Shown here: positions 22,801 to 34,469 of the stretch, in pieces
How the letters are laid out: each line of letters opens with the position of its first letter
Position numbering within the stretch: the stretch's first letter is position 1
Assembly (NCBI RefSeq): GCF_014851395.1
Contig: NW_024041373.1
Span: 5,160,122-5,224,121 of the forward strand
DNA from: Micropterus salmoides
Taxonomy: Eukaryota; Chordata; Actinopteri; Centrarchiformes; Centrarchidae
DNA: 64,000 nt
Direction: 5' to 3'
Program-made: the position numbers and the translations under genes
Notes under the pieces: generated by a model
What the model was told of the DNA's origin: nothing
Database searches by the model: none
The model's input: only the letters and a program-made list of their open reading frames with translations

Positions 22801-24798
22801 CCTGCATGAACCGGGGCTTCAACGGCCAAGCGGGTGTGTTCCAGCCCGAGGCAGGAAGAGCAGACCTGGTGTGTGTCCCTGCTTGAAATTTTATTCCCGC
22901 AGCAGCAGAGCCGAGCCCCTGGATCACTGTCTCCTCTGGTGTGAGGGGGATTAGAGTCCATCTTCGTTAGCTGGAGTGCTAATTAAGAAGAGCGTTGCAT
23001 TAGCTGGTGTGCTAACATGTACCTTACCGTAAAACGGCTAGGCGGGTAATGTTCCAGTCTGTTGTGAGACCGAAGAGTCGAAGCGTGTTGAAGGCAGCTA
23101 GCACCTGCCGACTGAGATGTCAGCTCTTATCTGTGGACAGTTAAGCTAGCTAGCCCGTACGACAGATCGAGATATGCTCCGAAGCGAGAAGAGGTGTTTG
23201 AATGGTGTCTGCGTTGTAGCGTAAGCTATTTAAGGGTAGGTGGGTCCACTAGACACAGACACCACGATCACCAGCCAATCAGGATTGGCGTAATGAGATA
23301 AATGCTTCTGAGGAATACGTGGGGTGGCGCATCCCATAGTGAGACATCGAAACAAATGCTATGAATGAGAACTGACATTTCATAATAATGTGTTACATAC
23401 ATGTGCTTTACTGTAAATGTACAGCAAAGCTACGTTTGCTGTTCATTTACATAGAGTAATTTCCAAGCCACCTGATCTATTGTTAGCTGGACAGGATACA
23501 TTCATAGAAAGAAGAAGGCAGCTGATTAACAGTGGAGCCAGAGAGCTGGGATCACATTAAGATTACTGATGATTAAAAAGGTCTATGCATTATTACACTG
23601 AGCGCATGCACTGTAAGGCACTTAGGGACCGGACTCACTGTAGTGTTTCGGGCAGACAGCACACACTGGCCACAGACAATGGGATAGTGCTATGCAATAA
23701 AAAACCATTAACTGCTAACATATCTAAACATGAACTAATGAGTCCCCTTTAAGTGTCAACCCAGTGGCAAGTGTTTGGGCCTGAAGCAAAGCCAGTGCAG
23801 CAGCCTCTCCTCCTATAAAACCACATTTCAGTATGACACCTACTTTCAGTGTTCCCAGCCACCAGCTCCCCCGGCCACACAGGCCCACCTTGTCATCACC
23901 CTGCGGATAAGAACAAGATATAAGCAAAGACACCGATGATTGTTTCTGCTATGATGACACTGCTATGCCAACAATGTGTAGATGCATAGCACAGCCTGTG
24001 CTTCACCAGTTCTGTGTGTCCTCATTAACCACACTGAGTCATGAGGGCGTTAAAGAGCCTTACCTTATCTGTTCTATTACCACCCCTGGACATGTCGCTG
24101 ACTTTAGAGACGGCTTTGTTTTTCCACTTGGCCGTATCCTGCACTATGCTCATTGCCGTTCACTATCTGGTTGACTGAAGATCCAGTGACACCTGACCAC
24201 CATTAAAACCGCGACTGTTACTATAGCAGCGACTCCACTATCGATCAATTTTTCATCAAGCTGGCCTGGTGGAGGGCTAAATTTAGACTCACCGACCAGT
24301 TTGAATGAGAGCAAGACACAATGGTAAGCCAGCACTAAAGTACGCTGCAGTTAGTTACTTTGCCCTCATCAATGTCAACCACCATCATGTGGTATTGATT
24401 GGAATATACTGATCAAAAGTTGCCATCACAGTGCAAATTGCAGTCCAGTACGAGACAGAACACATGTCTCATCCGTCCAAATGTCTGGACTGGGCAAGGC
24501 TGCTTATCTAGGGTCTGAAGACCACCTGGTGTCCAATATAATGAGGATTGCTTCAATTACGCAACTCTTTCTCTCCTTTGACATTACTAAAATAAAAGTT
24601 TGATCATTCAGTTTCTTCTACAAGTGAAGTACTTATGTCACCTACAGTTCGACATGAATGTATTTAGGAGTGGGTTCTTCAAATCAGGCAGTTAAAACCA
24701 CTACAGCTTTTAAAATGTGATACTTATGCCGAGAAATTCTTTCAAATGAAGCCTCTTCTTTGTGCATGAAGTTTGAAGTATCTTACCTCTTGTGGCAT
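16809..24798 (-). CDS. stpg4: STPG4-like sperm-tail PG-rich repeat protein (partial)
   Basis: Multi-exon minus-strand gene with four exons supported by splice sites and phase: 24798-24787 (ATG CCA CAA GAG, donor gtaaga), 23900-23844 (19 codons, phase 0), 19338-19084 (85 codons, phase 0) and 16854-16809 (46 nt, phase 2 in, phase 0 out). The product shows a WW motif, then DTPIPGLYHIRDFIEE, YGFK, a PGAYDY unit, YSFKNCPRPE, and later FRSTVQR. As I recall it, vertebrate STPG4 has the same order. STPG-family proteins carry short PGxY repeats and are linked to sperm and cilia. Adjacency to calmodulin fits human STPG4-CALM2. The exon expected between 19084 and 16854 and the last exons were not found. 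The start is uncertain: the first frame stays open to 24864, so an upstream coding exon is possible. One intron carries a 3.8-kb DIRS element. Confidence 0.75.
16884..16925. repeat. Poly-G tract (poly-C on gene strand)
   Basis: Two runs of 14 and 18 G separated by TC, with further G triplets on the left. Able in principle to form G-quadruplex on the plus strand. It sits in the intron just upstream of the 46-nt STPG4-like exon and is a likely place for sequencing error. Confidence 0.9.
16990..18540. other. STPG4 intron, missing exon not found
   Basis: Intronic by position. I scanned the minus strand for a PGQY/PGAY-type codon run ending in phase 2 and found none. Near 17740-17765 the minus strand reads SPAAQY but lacks a splice arrangement that fits the neighbouring phases. 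Confidence 0.45.
18551..18740 (+). mobile_element. tRNA-derived SINE
   Basis: Pol III type 2 promoter: A box TGGCTCAGGAGG at 18559-18570 and B box GGTTCAATCCC at 18604-18614, spaced as in a tRNA. These are followed by the GGCAAGAAACTGAACACC and GTAGTGTAAAACATTTG blocks seen in abundant acanthomorph SINEs. It lies antisense in the STPG4-like intron. The tail is degenerate, so the 3' end is approximate. Confidence 0.75.
18925..19027 (-). mobile_element. Inverted fragment of the 8.4-kb MITE family
   Basis: The minus strand reads TTAAAGGAATAGTGCACGG, TTTGGGAAATACACATATTTG, matching the start of the element at 8390-8640. It ends about 55 bp from the donor of the 85-codon STPG4-like exon. Confidence 0.55.
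19084..19338 (-). CDS. stpg4: STPG4-like 85-codon exon (DTPIPG...PRPE)
   Basis: 255 nt, phase 0 at both ends, acceptor CTACTCCCAG, donor AAG/gtcggg (weak after gt). It encodes DTPIPGLYHIRDFIEE near the start, a GRKAHILGIRKGD middle, PGAYDYTDSIQEVL, and YSFKNCPRPEIITLG near the end. This is the best-conserved block recognised in the gene. Two PG-Y units (PGLY and PGAY) are visible. Confidence 0.8.
19595..20035 (-). pseudogene. DIRS tyrosine recombinase, N-terminal fragment
   Basis: Reads SARAPATRSLYECKWRVFEEW (20035-19950), then HPLVCRFMKGARRL and PPWDLAVVLDGLSGPPFEPL. After a one-base frameshift near 19665 it gives LKTVLLLALASAKRAGD. The last segment is the conserved first-arginine box. Coding similarity ends at about 19595. 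The rest of the catalytic domain is missing, so the product cannot be an active recombinase. Confidence 0.8.
20165..20720 (-). pseudogene. DIRS reverse transcriptase, truncated
   Basis: Fingers-palm motifs in order: SGFYSRYFLVPK, LDLRALNKNLRKYKFRML, DLKDADFHIAIYP, RKYLRYV, then after a frameshift VLPFSLSLSPRVFVRCTEAA and the catalytic YLDD. The codon right after YLDD is TAG (20283-20285), where most DIRS elements have Trp, an apparent TGG-to-TAG change. Reading continues beyond it as LLLAQSEQ and FIINTEKS. Confidence 0.85.
21993..22149 (-). repeat. Internal duplication of DIRS zinc-finger segment, copy 1
   Basis: 157 bp nearly identical to 22814-22970; I count two clustered differences (gatcgccgtc versus gatcactgtc). 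In this position the segment interrupts the gag-like frame between VALTK and TTASSRNP. Confidence 0.9.
22814..22970 (-). repeat. Internal duplication of DIRS zinc-finger segment, copy 2
   Basis: Direct repeat of 21993-22149 at an offset of 821 bp. By position at the start of the gag-like region, this looks like the original copy. Confidence 0.9.
23844..23900 (-). CDS. stpg4: STPG4-like 19-codon exon with WW motif
   Basis: 57 nt, phase 0 at both ends, acceptor TTATCCGCAG, donor AAA/gtaggt. Encodes GDDKVG, then GSWWLGTLK. Spliced to the next exon it gives WWLGTLK-DTPIPG, matching the WW-x(4)-T/K-DTPIPG junction I recall for vertebrate STPG4. Confidence 0.7.
24787..24798 (-). CDS. stpg4: STPG4-like first coding segment (MPQE), start uncertain
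   Basis: ATG CCA CAA GAG ends at a strong donor (gtaaga) in phase 0, which fits the next exon. The same frame is open upstream to 24864, reading FVPDITLQQPS before the Met, and then meets a TAG. So either this ATG starts the protein or coding continues into an unseen upstream exon through one of the AG sites at 24865 or above. Confidence 0.5.
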
Positions 24799-24926
24799 GC
24801 TAGGCTGCTGGAGTGTGATGTCAGGCACAAACACTCTCTCACTCTGATTTTCTGTACGGCAGAGCTAAACACCATCACCTGAAGTGAAAATCTCGCTCTG
24901 GGAGCAAAAGCTCAACATTCGGCCTC

Positions 24927-24939
24927 GTTGCTAGGCTAC
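24927..24939 (-). promoter_or_regulatory. RFX X-box upstream of STPG4-like gene
   Basis: The minus strand reads GTAGCC-T-AGCAAC, an exact match to the X-box consensus GTNRCC-N(0-3)-RGYAAC bound by RFX factors, which drive ciliary genes. It lies about 130 bp upstream of the candidate ATG and on the expected strand side for a promoter. Confidence 0.6.
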
Positions 24940-24989
24940 ATGGAGCACACGGTCCGAAGGAGCCAAGAACTGACATTGCTTGTCAAGGA

Positions 24990-25589
24990 AGTCTAATGTG
25001 TACCTGAGAGTACATGCGGACACACACACCGAAAACACACGGGCAGCAAAGGAGCTGTAATCTGATTGAAGTAACAGTCTCCCCCCTAGCACCTGGCAGA
25101 CAGTCTTCTATCAGACAATGAATGAATGCAGAGGGACAAGACTAGTGTTCCATGTGCTGTGCAATTAACAGCTTTTATAAGTAGATTGTGATGACACTTT
25201 TGTCTTGTGATAATTGTTCTTGGCTATTGAGAGCCACTTGTGTCATCTGTTCACACCTGAAACTGCAGTGGGTTGTGGTTTTTGGCAGTCTTGGCGCTGA
25301 AGTTGTTCCTATGCAGACTCTGTAAAAGGAATAATCCACTTGCAGCAAATCAGGGATACTGTTTAGTAAGTTTCCTCTTGACATCAGCCCCTTTTGGTGT
25401 ACGAGTTGTTACTGAAGTGCATTTTACAATGTTTTTTTGAATGTGCATCCACAGGGACCACTGAATAAAATGCATGACTGACCAAGCCATAAACAACTGC
25501 AGCCCCTACTGCTCCCAACGGGCAGACCAAAGCATCGCATTCCTTTAAAGGAAAATAGAAAGAATTTCATTCACACAGGAGCCAGAGCA
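24990..25589. other. Spacer between calm2 and STPG4-like gene
   Basis: About 600 bp with no coding signal between the distal poly(A) site of calm2 and the STPG4-like promoter region. The gene order is tandem, same strand. Confidence 0.6.
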
Positions 25590-25606
25590 GAGGTCCACAA
25601 TAGAGC

Positions 25607-25612
25607 TTTATT
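25607..25612 (-). terminator. Distal poly(A) signal of calm2
   Basis: AATAAA on the minus strand, followed by a U/GU-rich stretch suited to cleavage and polyadenylation. Confidence 0.65.
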
Positions 25613-26196
25613 TTGTCATTCATCAAAATAACAAACTTAGTATCTCTGCAAGCTACTGTAACAAACTCAATCAGAAGTTAACCAAAAAAGAAAATAACGG
25701 TACACCTCTATTTACACCATGGTTCTGATGTACGTTCAATAACCTGCACCTTGTCATGGGGGCAAATGCCAAAAAAAGACATGAGGCAGCTTCTACATGG
25801 TGCCATGCCAACAGTAACACACAACATGGCCAATGTAGTCAGTAAGGGAGCTGGACAGTACAAAGCTAATCCAATGTCGAGCATCATTGTGCGCACTTCA
25901 AAATAGAAGCCTTTGATCCCACTCAGTGCTTTTATATTAATGACAATACAGATTTGATCTGAGGTTATCTGAACATTAAGAGGCATTGGCTGATGCTCCT
26001 CAGTGCTTTTGGGAAGTCAGCAGGGACACTTAATTTAAAATGGTAAACATTTATGTATTCGAAAACAAAAAAAAAAAAAAAAAGGGAGCATCCCGTCCTC
26101 AATACAAAAATGGGAATTATTACAGGGTATACAAACTCAAGGATCCATTATAACTGAGAAAACAAGACAATTTTCAAATCCGGGTAGATTGTACAT

Positions 26197-26202
26197 TTTA
26201 TT
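26197..26202 (-). terminator. Proximal poly(A) signal of calm2
   Basis: AATAAA in the phrase TTTTCCAATAAAATGTAC, next to a 3'UTR block that appears conserved in vertebrate calmodulin mRNAs. Confidence 0.7.
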
Positions 26203-26822
26203 GGAAAACAAAAATATACAACTTGGAATGGATTATCTGAGGCATGACCAGAGGTCAAAAAAAAAAAAAAAAAAAAAAAAAAATTAAAAGAAAGAAAAGT
26301 AAAACATTAAAAGCATGGTAAGATTAGTCATTTTCTGGTATATAGAACAGCAGATACAAAAAGAGTTTGTACGAGTACCTAGGAGATACACCCGTGTCAT
26401 TTTTTTGCAGTAGTGCAATGCTGAGAGATTTCCATATATACTTTGTCCATAGTCCATGCAGAGTTTAAACTCCTCTACATTGTTTCCATGCCAACAGTGT
26501 TGCCAAGTAAGAGACAACCAGCTGACAGGTTTCCAATGTCGCCATGCGGAGGGGCCCCGAGCACACAAGACGGGAAGATTCGAAGTTCTCCGGCTCCCAG
26601 GGGCCTCCACAGGCATCTGGTTGTATGACCGTTCCGTCACTCCAAAACACCATGACAGCAAAAGAAAGGGACATGGGGACAAGAGCCTATGCAGTTTACA
26701 TGCAGTTCCTTTGGACAGCAGAAGGGGCAGGGACGAAGGGGGGGCTATTAAGATTTTACAGATAAATTACACAAAGAAAAAAAAAAGGCAAATTATTTAT
26801 ATACGAAATCTGTACAAGGCCT

Positions 26823-29865
<3,043 letters not shown>

Positions 29866-30300
29866 TTGGATGTAGATGCAGCAGCTAGTTCACGACAAAA
29901 TCCGTAAGACAACTAAGCCTTAGCGAACAGACAATCTCTATGATCACACTGAGAAGGAAGCAACTGGACTCGCCTTTAACGGCTATCCTAAACTCCTCCT
30001 CTTTTCAATATCACTCCGCTAACGTCGCTATTCTTCAGTTACTAAATTAATTAAAAACATATTTGTACAAATGATCAGCTACACAAGAAAATCAAGAAGC
30101 AAGTGCAATACCCATCTACGACTGTCGTGAAGTCTTTGCCGTCGATATTAGAAATTATATTGCGTATCGCTGGTGATCTACATAACGGCGTATGAATACT
30201 TTCTGCTACTCTGTGATGGGGCACAAGACGTCGCTGAAAGAAATCGCGCTCTCTGATTGGTGTGTTTGTACCTGCAATGCGTCACTCCCATGGTCTGCGC
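29866..30300 (-). promoter_or_regulatory. calm2: calm2 5'UTR and promoter region
   Basis: Immediately upstream of the ATG exon. On the minus strand a TATA-like GTTAAAGG lies at about 29973-29980, so transcription could start near 29945 and give a 5'UTR of roughly 80 nt. Further up are a CRE-like GACGTC core (30227-30232), a CCAAT (30260-30256) and a CGTCA half-site near 30281. The start site and factor binding are inferred from motifs only. Confidence 0.5.
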
Positions 30301-32804
30301 TGCCGCTGCATCTTGTCCATAGACATCCCAGTTAGTGGCACAGGCATAGCAGACAAACGTGTTGCATAGTGTGTATACATATGGCCATCATTTTTAGGGA
30401 GACCCAATAAGCTAGTTTTGATAACTAATTAGCTACCAGGAGCATGGTTTGATACTGACACAGTTTGTGTTTACACGTTTCTTTTTAAATATGTCTGTGT
30501 TTCCTATTACTGCAGTTTTTCATTTCCATTTACATTGTGTTTGCATTAGCATATCGATACCCATGCTTTTTTGGTTTGTTTTAAATTGCTTTTACATGGT
30601 TACCACAGACAGACAGAGTTCAATGTGGGTCTTGAGTAAAGTTACTCCTGTCTGATGTGCAAGTCTTAATCACTTAAAATATTATGCATAATGAGATGCA
30701 TTGTCAGGGCTGAAGTGTTTGTGTGTAATAGTGTGTAATAGGTATCTGTTTGTATGTGTGGGGGTGTGTTGTTTGTGTGTGCATATTTAGATGTGTGATA
30801 TGTGACTGGGTCTGTTGCTGGAGTTGTTAGATGACTGTGGATTCTCAGGTCTAATTGTGCTGCTGTTATGGATCGGAGTATCTGATAGTCTGATTGTTTA
30901 TGCCTGACTGCTCTCCTGTCTCTCATTGACCACCTGTCCCTGGCCTGATCCCATGGGAGATGCTGAGGAGCAAGTGGAAAAGGGTGGACAGGGACTTTCG
31001 AGGATTTTAAGAACCACACAGAGAATGTACTAGAATCTTCATGTCCCAAAACAGCCCCCCTTCCTCCCAATTCTACTGCCTCTCTTATTATTAGACACGG
31101 ATGTCACACTACAAGTAGAGAGCAGAAATTGTGAAAAACTCAATATCTCACACATAGATGTAAGAAATGAGGATCCAAAGTGGTTCCCACTTCCATCTGC
31201 ACTGTTTGCAGAGGTGATGCTGCCTGTGCCATGTGATCTGCTGAGCAGCTTTACAATCAGTCAGGCTTTTTCCCAACCTAACTAATCTGGAGCACACTAG
31301 ATTCTTTTCATTTAAAACTGTTTTTCTGCTACTGGGTTTCTGTCTGTGTAGATTATGCATTGCCAAAGGTGACGGCACAAAGGCCTGTCACAAGAACCAG
31401 GTAAGCTGGAGCATGAGTGACCAACTGTTTGTGGAGGTGTATCACCTTTTGACTCCCTGAAAATACTTGGCAAACACAGTAAAATGTGAACACAGATACT
31501 AATATACATTTTTTCATGAAGACCTAACTGCATTTCCTCTGGTATCCACATGTTTTAGACATTGTTATGGAACATCATTGGGGAATTGCTCTCTAATAAA
31601 ACAATGGTTCAATGGGTCAATTGGGTCATAAATATTTCAAAATCAGAATAGGTCAGCTTTCAACTTTGTTCTTCTGTCCAATTTTTATAGCTGCACTGCA
31701 GCAGAATCAGCTGTTTGGTTGGTTGATGACATGCCCTTCAATGATCTCCAGGTCTCAGAGGACATGCTCCAGGTCAAAGGTGATTTGGGGTTGGAAGTTA
31801 ATGTGCATGGGGTATATTGGAACCCAGGAGACATTATTTACCAATTTCCATGATGTATGCCAAAGAACACTTAATTTACCAAATGGAGCACAATGTAGTA
31901 TGTGTTACAGTACTGTTTTTGCATTATGTTAGGTGTTATGTTAACTCTGTAGTATTATTTTTTTACTCAGATTAATCCATGTGTGTGCATGCCCTTACAC
32001 ACTACGCTAAAACCAATACAATTCCTATTAATGTTTCCCCTCCTCTTATCAGCTCTGTGAATATGTAACTGCCTCACATAATGAGTCGTTATCAGACAAA
32101 GCCCAGCCCAGAGGATTTTTATAAAATGACAGTTTTCATTTCCATACCACAGGGGTCAAAGTTCACTTGAGTTCAGCAGAGCCAGGGCAGAAGTCACCCC
32201 TCCATCTTCATTAATTTCACCTCCCAATAGCCTGTAACATCACTCCCGCTGATAGCAGTTAGAATTGTTCCCTTTGCAGAAAAACCTACCATGTGGGTCA
32301 ATTCAATTTTTGGCAATGGGGACGGGTTGGCACACAGCACGTGATACAGTATGTGGTAGCACTGTGGAGTTCGGTGTTATTGCATCACCGTGTTCTAAAA
32401 TAAAGCAGCTTTTAGGCAAAACGTTAATTTGTGAAGAGAAAGAGAAAGCTCATTTGTGTACCTAAGTGGCATGTGAGGACTTTGAGGTATAAAGCGCTGG
32501 TGACAAATATGAGAAGATGTCTACCTGTGTAACTGAAAGACATGCACCCCATTATTAATAAATGAGGCCTTGTAATGCACCTGCTGGTTCAATGCCAAGG
32601 GTGTGGATCACCTTTCATGGGAGAGAATGGCAGTTGTTTGTGCGTCATGCATGTCAAGCTACTATTAGTGAAAAGACACAGTGTGAGTGTGCGTGCCTGT
32701 GTGCATGCAGGCCTGTATCTGTTTGCTTTCTTGTGTGTTCGAACATCTGCTGGCGTGTGTATATGTGAGATTAGCCTATATGCCTCCATGCAAATGCTTC
32801 TGTA
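30300..32804. other. Upstream flank of calm2, no gene seen
   Basis: No coding signal. The minus-strand frame 31070-30666 covers CA/TG-rich sequence and lacks motifs. A nuclear-receptor-type DR1 sits at 32153-32165. Confidence 0.5.
32153..32165 (+). promoter_or_regulatory. DR1 nuclear-receptor site (HNF4/PPAR-RXR type)
   Basis: GGGTCA-A-AGTTCA, two half-sites spaced by one base, close to the HNF4 and PPAR/RXR consensus. No gene start is known nearby, so function is speculative and chance occurrence is possible. Confidence 0.3.
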
Positions 32805-33304
32805 NNNNNNNNNNNNNNNNNNNNNNNNNNNNNNNNNNNNNNNNNNNNNNNNNNNNNNNNNNNNNNNNNNNNNNNNNNNNNNNNNNNNNNNNNNNNNNNN
32901 NNNNNNNNNNNNNNNNNNNNNNNNNNNNNNNNNNNNNNNNNNNNNNNNNNNNNNNNNNNNNNNNNNNNNNNNNNNNNNNNNNNNNNNNNNNNNNNNNNNN
33001 NNNNNNNNNNNNNNNNNNNNNNNNNNNNNNNNNNNNNNNNNNNNNNNNNNNNNNNNNNNNNNNNNNNNNNNNNNNNNNNNNNNNNNNNNNNNNNNNNNNN
33101 NNNNNNNNNNNNNNNNNNNNNNNNNNNNNNNNNNNNNNNNNNNNNNNNNNNNNNNNNNNNNNNNNNNNNNNNNNNNNNNNNNNNNNNNNNNNNNNNNNNN
33201 NNNNNNNNNNNNNNNNNNNNNNNNNNNNNNNNNNNNNNNNNNNNNNNNNNNNNNNNNNNNNNNNNNNNNNNNNNNNNNNNNNNNNNNNNNNNNNNNNNNN
33301 NNNN
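32805..33304. other. Assembly gap (500 N)
   Basis: Exactly 500 N, a placeholder. The left edge is TG-rich and repetitive, which may explain the break. Confidence 0.99.
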
Positions 33305-33696
33305 CAGTTGCATTTAAAAACAAATCAGGTGTATCTGGACCTGCATGTATGTTGTGAAACAGATACTGCCTAGTGAATTCTCCATACCTGCACAGTGGGG
33401 AAATGTAAGCAGAAGTATTGTAGTTGAATTATTTACAAATATGACTGAAGAGCTGTGTAACTGTATCTTTGAAGAAATGCCAAGTATGTAATTAAATTTG
33501 TAAATGTGTAAACAATCTCTACATCTGTGTTCTGATTTGCAGGTGTAAATGTTTTGACAAATCTGTAAATGCATACATAATATTAATGGCTGAAAAGCTC
33601 CAAGAGCTGGAAATACAGACAAGTCATCAGTTACAAATCAGACGGCCTTCTCCGTTGCCTGTCTTTTGCTATTTACAAATGTGAGTGCTCTACACA

Positions 33697-33738
33697 TTGT
33701 CCTACTAGCTGGTACAATGATGCCAGCTAGTAGGACAA
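33697..33738. repeat. Perfect 16-bp hairpin
   Basis: Arm 33697-33712 (TTGTCCTACTAGCTGG) and its exact inverse at 33723-33738, with a 10-nt spacer. Not linked to any element I recognise. Possibly the core of a worn foldback transposon. Confidence 0.85.
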
Positions 33739-34019
33739 CAGGGTGTCGGTGGCGACAAAAGCTGTATTAAGTTACTGCTAATCCAAACCGAACATTTGTT
33801 ATTGCTGCAGCCTCACGTTAAAAGCATTTAACTGGAGGTACACAAATGGACTTTTAATATGTTGTCACAGGAAATTAACAGCCTTTGTCAGTGGGATTAA
33901 CACTAACTAGCTTTTGTTCATCCGAAATGAATCTGCAAATGTCATTTTTGACATTTTTGACAGCAGATCAGTTTGAAATATTGCAGGCAGTAATGGAACA
34001 AGTATAATGGTTTTCGGTT

Positions 34020-34460
34020 TTAGTTTTGTGAGTTCCTATTTTATTTGAAAGTGTCCTTCCTTTGTGTGTCTTGAGTAACTTTGCTTTCTATCTTTGTGTG
34101 CCTTGTTGATTGTGTGCTAATGTGTTCCACCTGTGTCTAATCATCCTGCCTTCTCGTGTGCTTGGGTCAGTGTGCTTGTCTTTTGTTAGTTCGTCTTCAT
34201 CTCCCATCAAGCATCCCCTTCTCTTTCCTCAATGATTTGTGTTTTTTGCTTATCTTTTCGATTACTTGAACTTTAGATTTTTGCCTGTGCCTGTTTTTTT
34301 TTTGATTATTTGCCTTAGGACTGCCTGCCTCACCGTTGGTGTAAGTGAGTTCCTCCTTTTTAAACAAATTACCTTCAACTGAACTTGCTTTGCCTGGTGT
34401 CCTGCATTTGGGTCCAAATCCCCTGTTCCCTGTTGCGACGCTGGAACTGAATTGTGACAA
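34020..34460 (+). repeat. Possible solo LTR or LTR-like remnant
   Basis: T-rich block with a run of CCTTGTT/TGTGCC phrases ending in CTGCATTTGGGTCC and a GTGACA-type terminus, a composition I associate with LTRs of teleost retrotransposons. No matching partner or clear target duplication is visible, so this is tentative. The 150-codon minus-strand frame over it (34649-34197) is probably a by-product. Confidence 0.3.
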
Positions 34461-34469
34461 CAAGAAGGA

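Larger units (their letters stand above)
21312..22970 (-). pseudogene. DIRS gag-like region, frameshifted
   Basis: From 22961 the frame opens as MDSNPPHTRGD with a CCCG-Hx2CSSC zinc-binding motif. It shifts frame near 22780 into an Arg-rich stretch, then gives an acidic segment (22685-22401) and a long frame at 22380-21640 with LPVFPELLDEVSVSW and MEKLGMLRMPP, and shifts again into 21662-21312 (a Pro/Lys-rich C terminus). A second copy of the zinc-finger segment lies within the long frame at 22149-21993. Confidence 0.7.
19590..23345 (-). mobile_element. Degenerate DIRS-type tyrosine-recombinase retrotransposon
   Basis: The minus strand carries, in DIRS order, a gag-like region with CCCGNKISSRDTHQVC-SCLGLEH zinc-finger motifs and an acidic EDDEDEDEMF stretch, a reverse transcriptase (GFYSRYFLVPK, DLKDADFHI, YLDD), and the N-terminal part of a tyrosine recombinase (ARAPATRSLY, LALASAKRAGD). 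Frameshifts and stops disrupt all three. Only about 250 nt separate YLDD from the recombinase start, so the RNase H region has been deleted. The left end stops just after the first recombinase arginine box, losing the catalytic His-x-x-Arg and Tyr. The right, 5' non-coding end near 23345 holds a CCCATAGTGAGACATCGAAA phrase that I associate with fish DIRS termini. It lies inside an STPG4-like intron in the same orientation. Confidence 0.85.
25590..26822 (-). other. calm2: calm2 3'UTR, short and long forms
   Basis: Follows the TGA at 26825-26823. Blocks such as CCTTGTACAGATTTCGTA, ACTCTGCATGGACTATGGAC, CCTAGGTACTCGTACAAAC and CATTCCAAGTTGTATATTT resemble, from memory, the 3'UTR of a mammalian calmodulin mRNA. 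AATAAA signals at 26202-26197 and 25612-25607 would give 3'UTRs of roughly 0.64 and 1.2 kb. A long U tract (26283-26257) lies before the proximal signal. Transcript ends are inferred. Confidence 0.75.

Noticed and set aside
24150..24335. Minus-strand frame with a gtgagt donor as an STPG4 exon
   Set aside because: The 24787-24798 segment gives the correct phase and plausible N-terminal context; this one has no matching acceptor or similarity.
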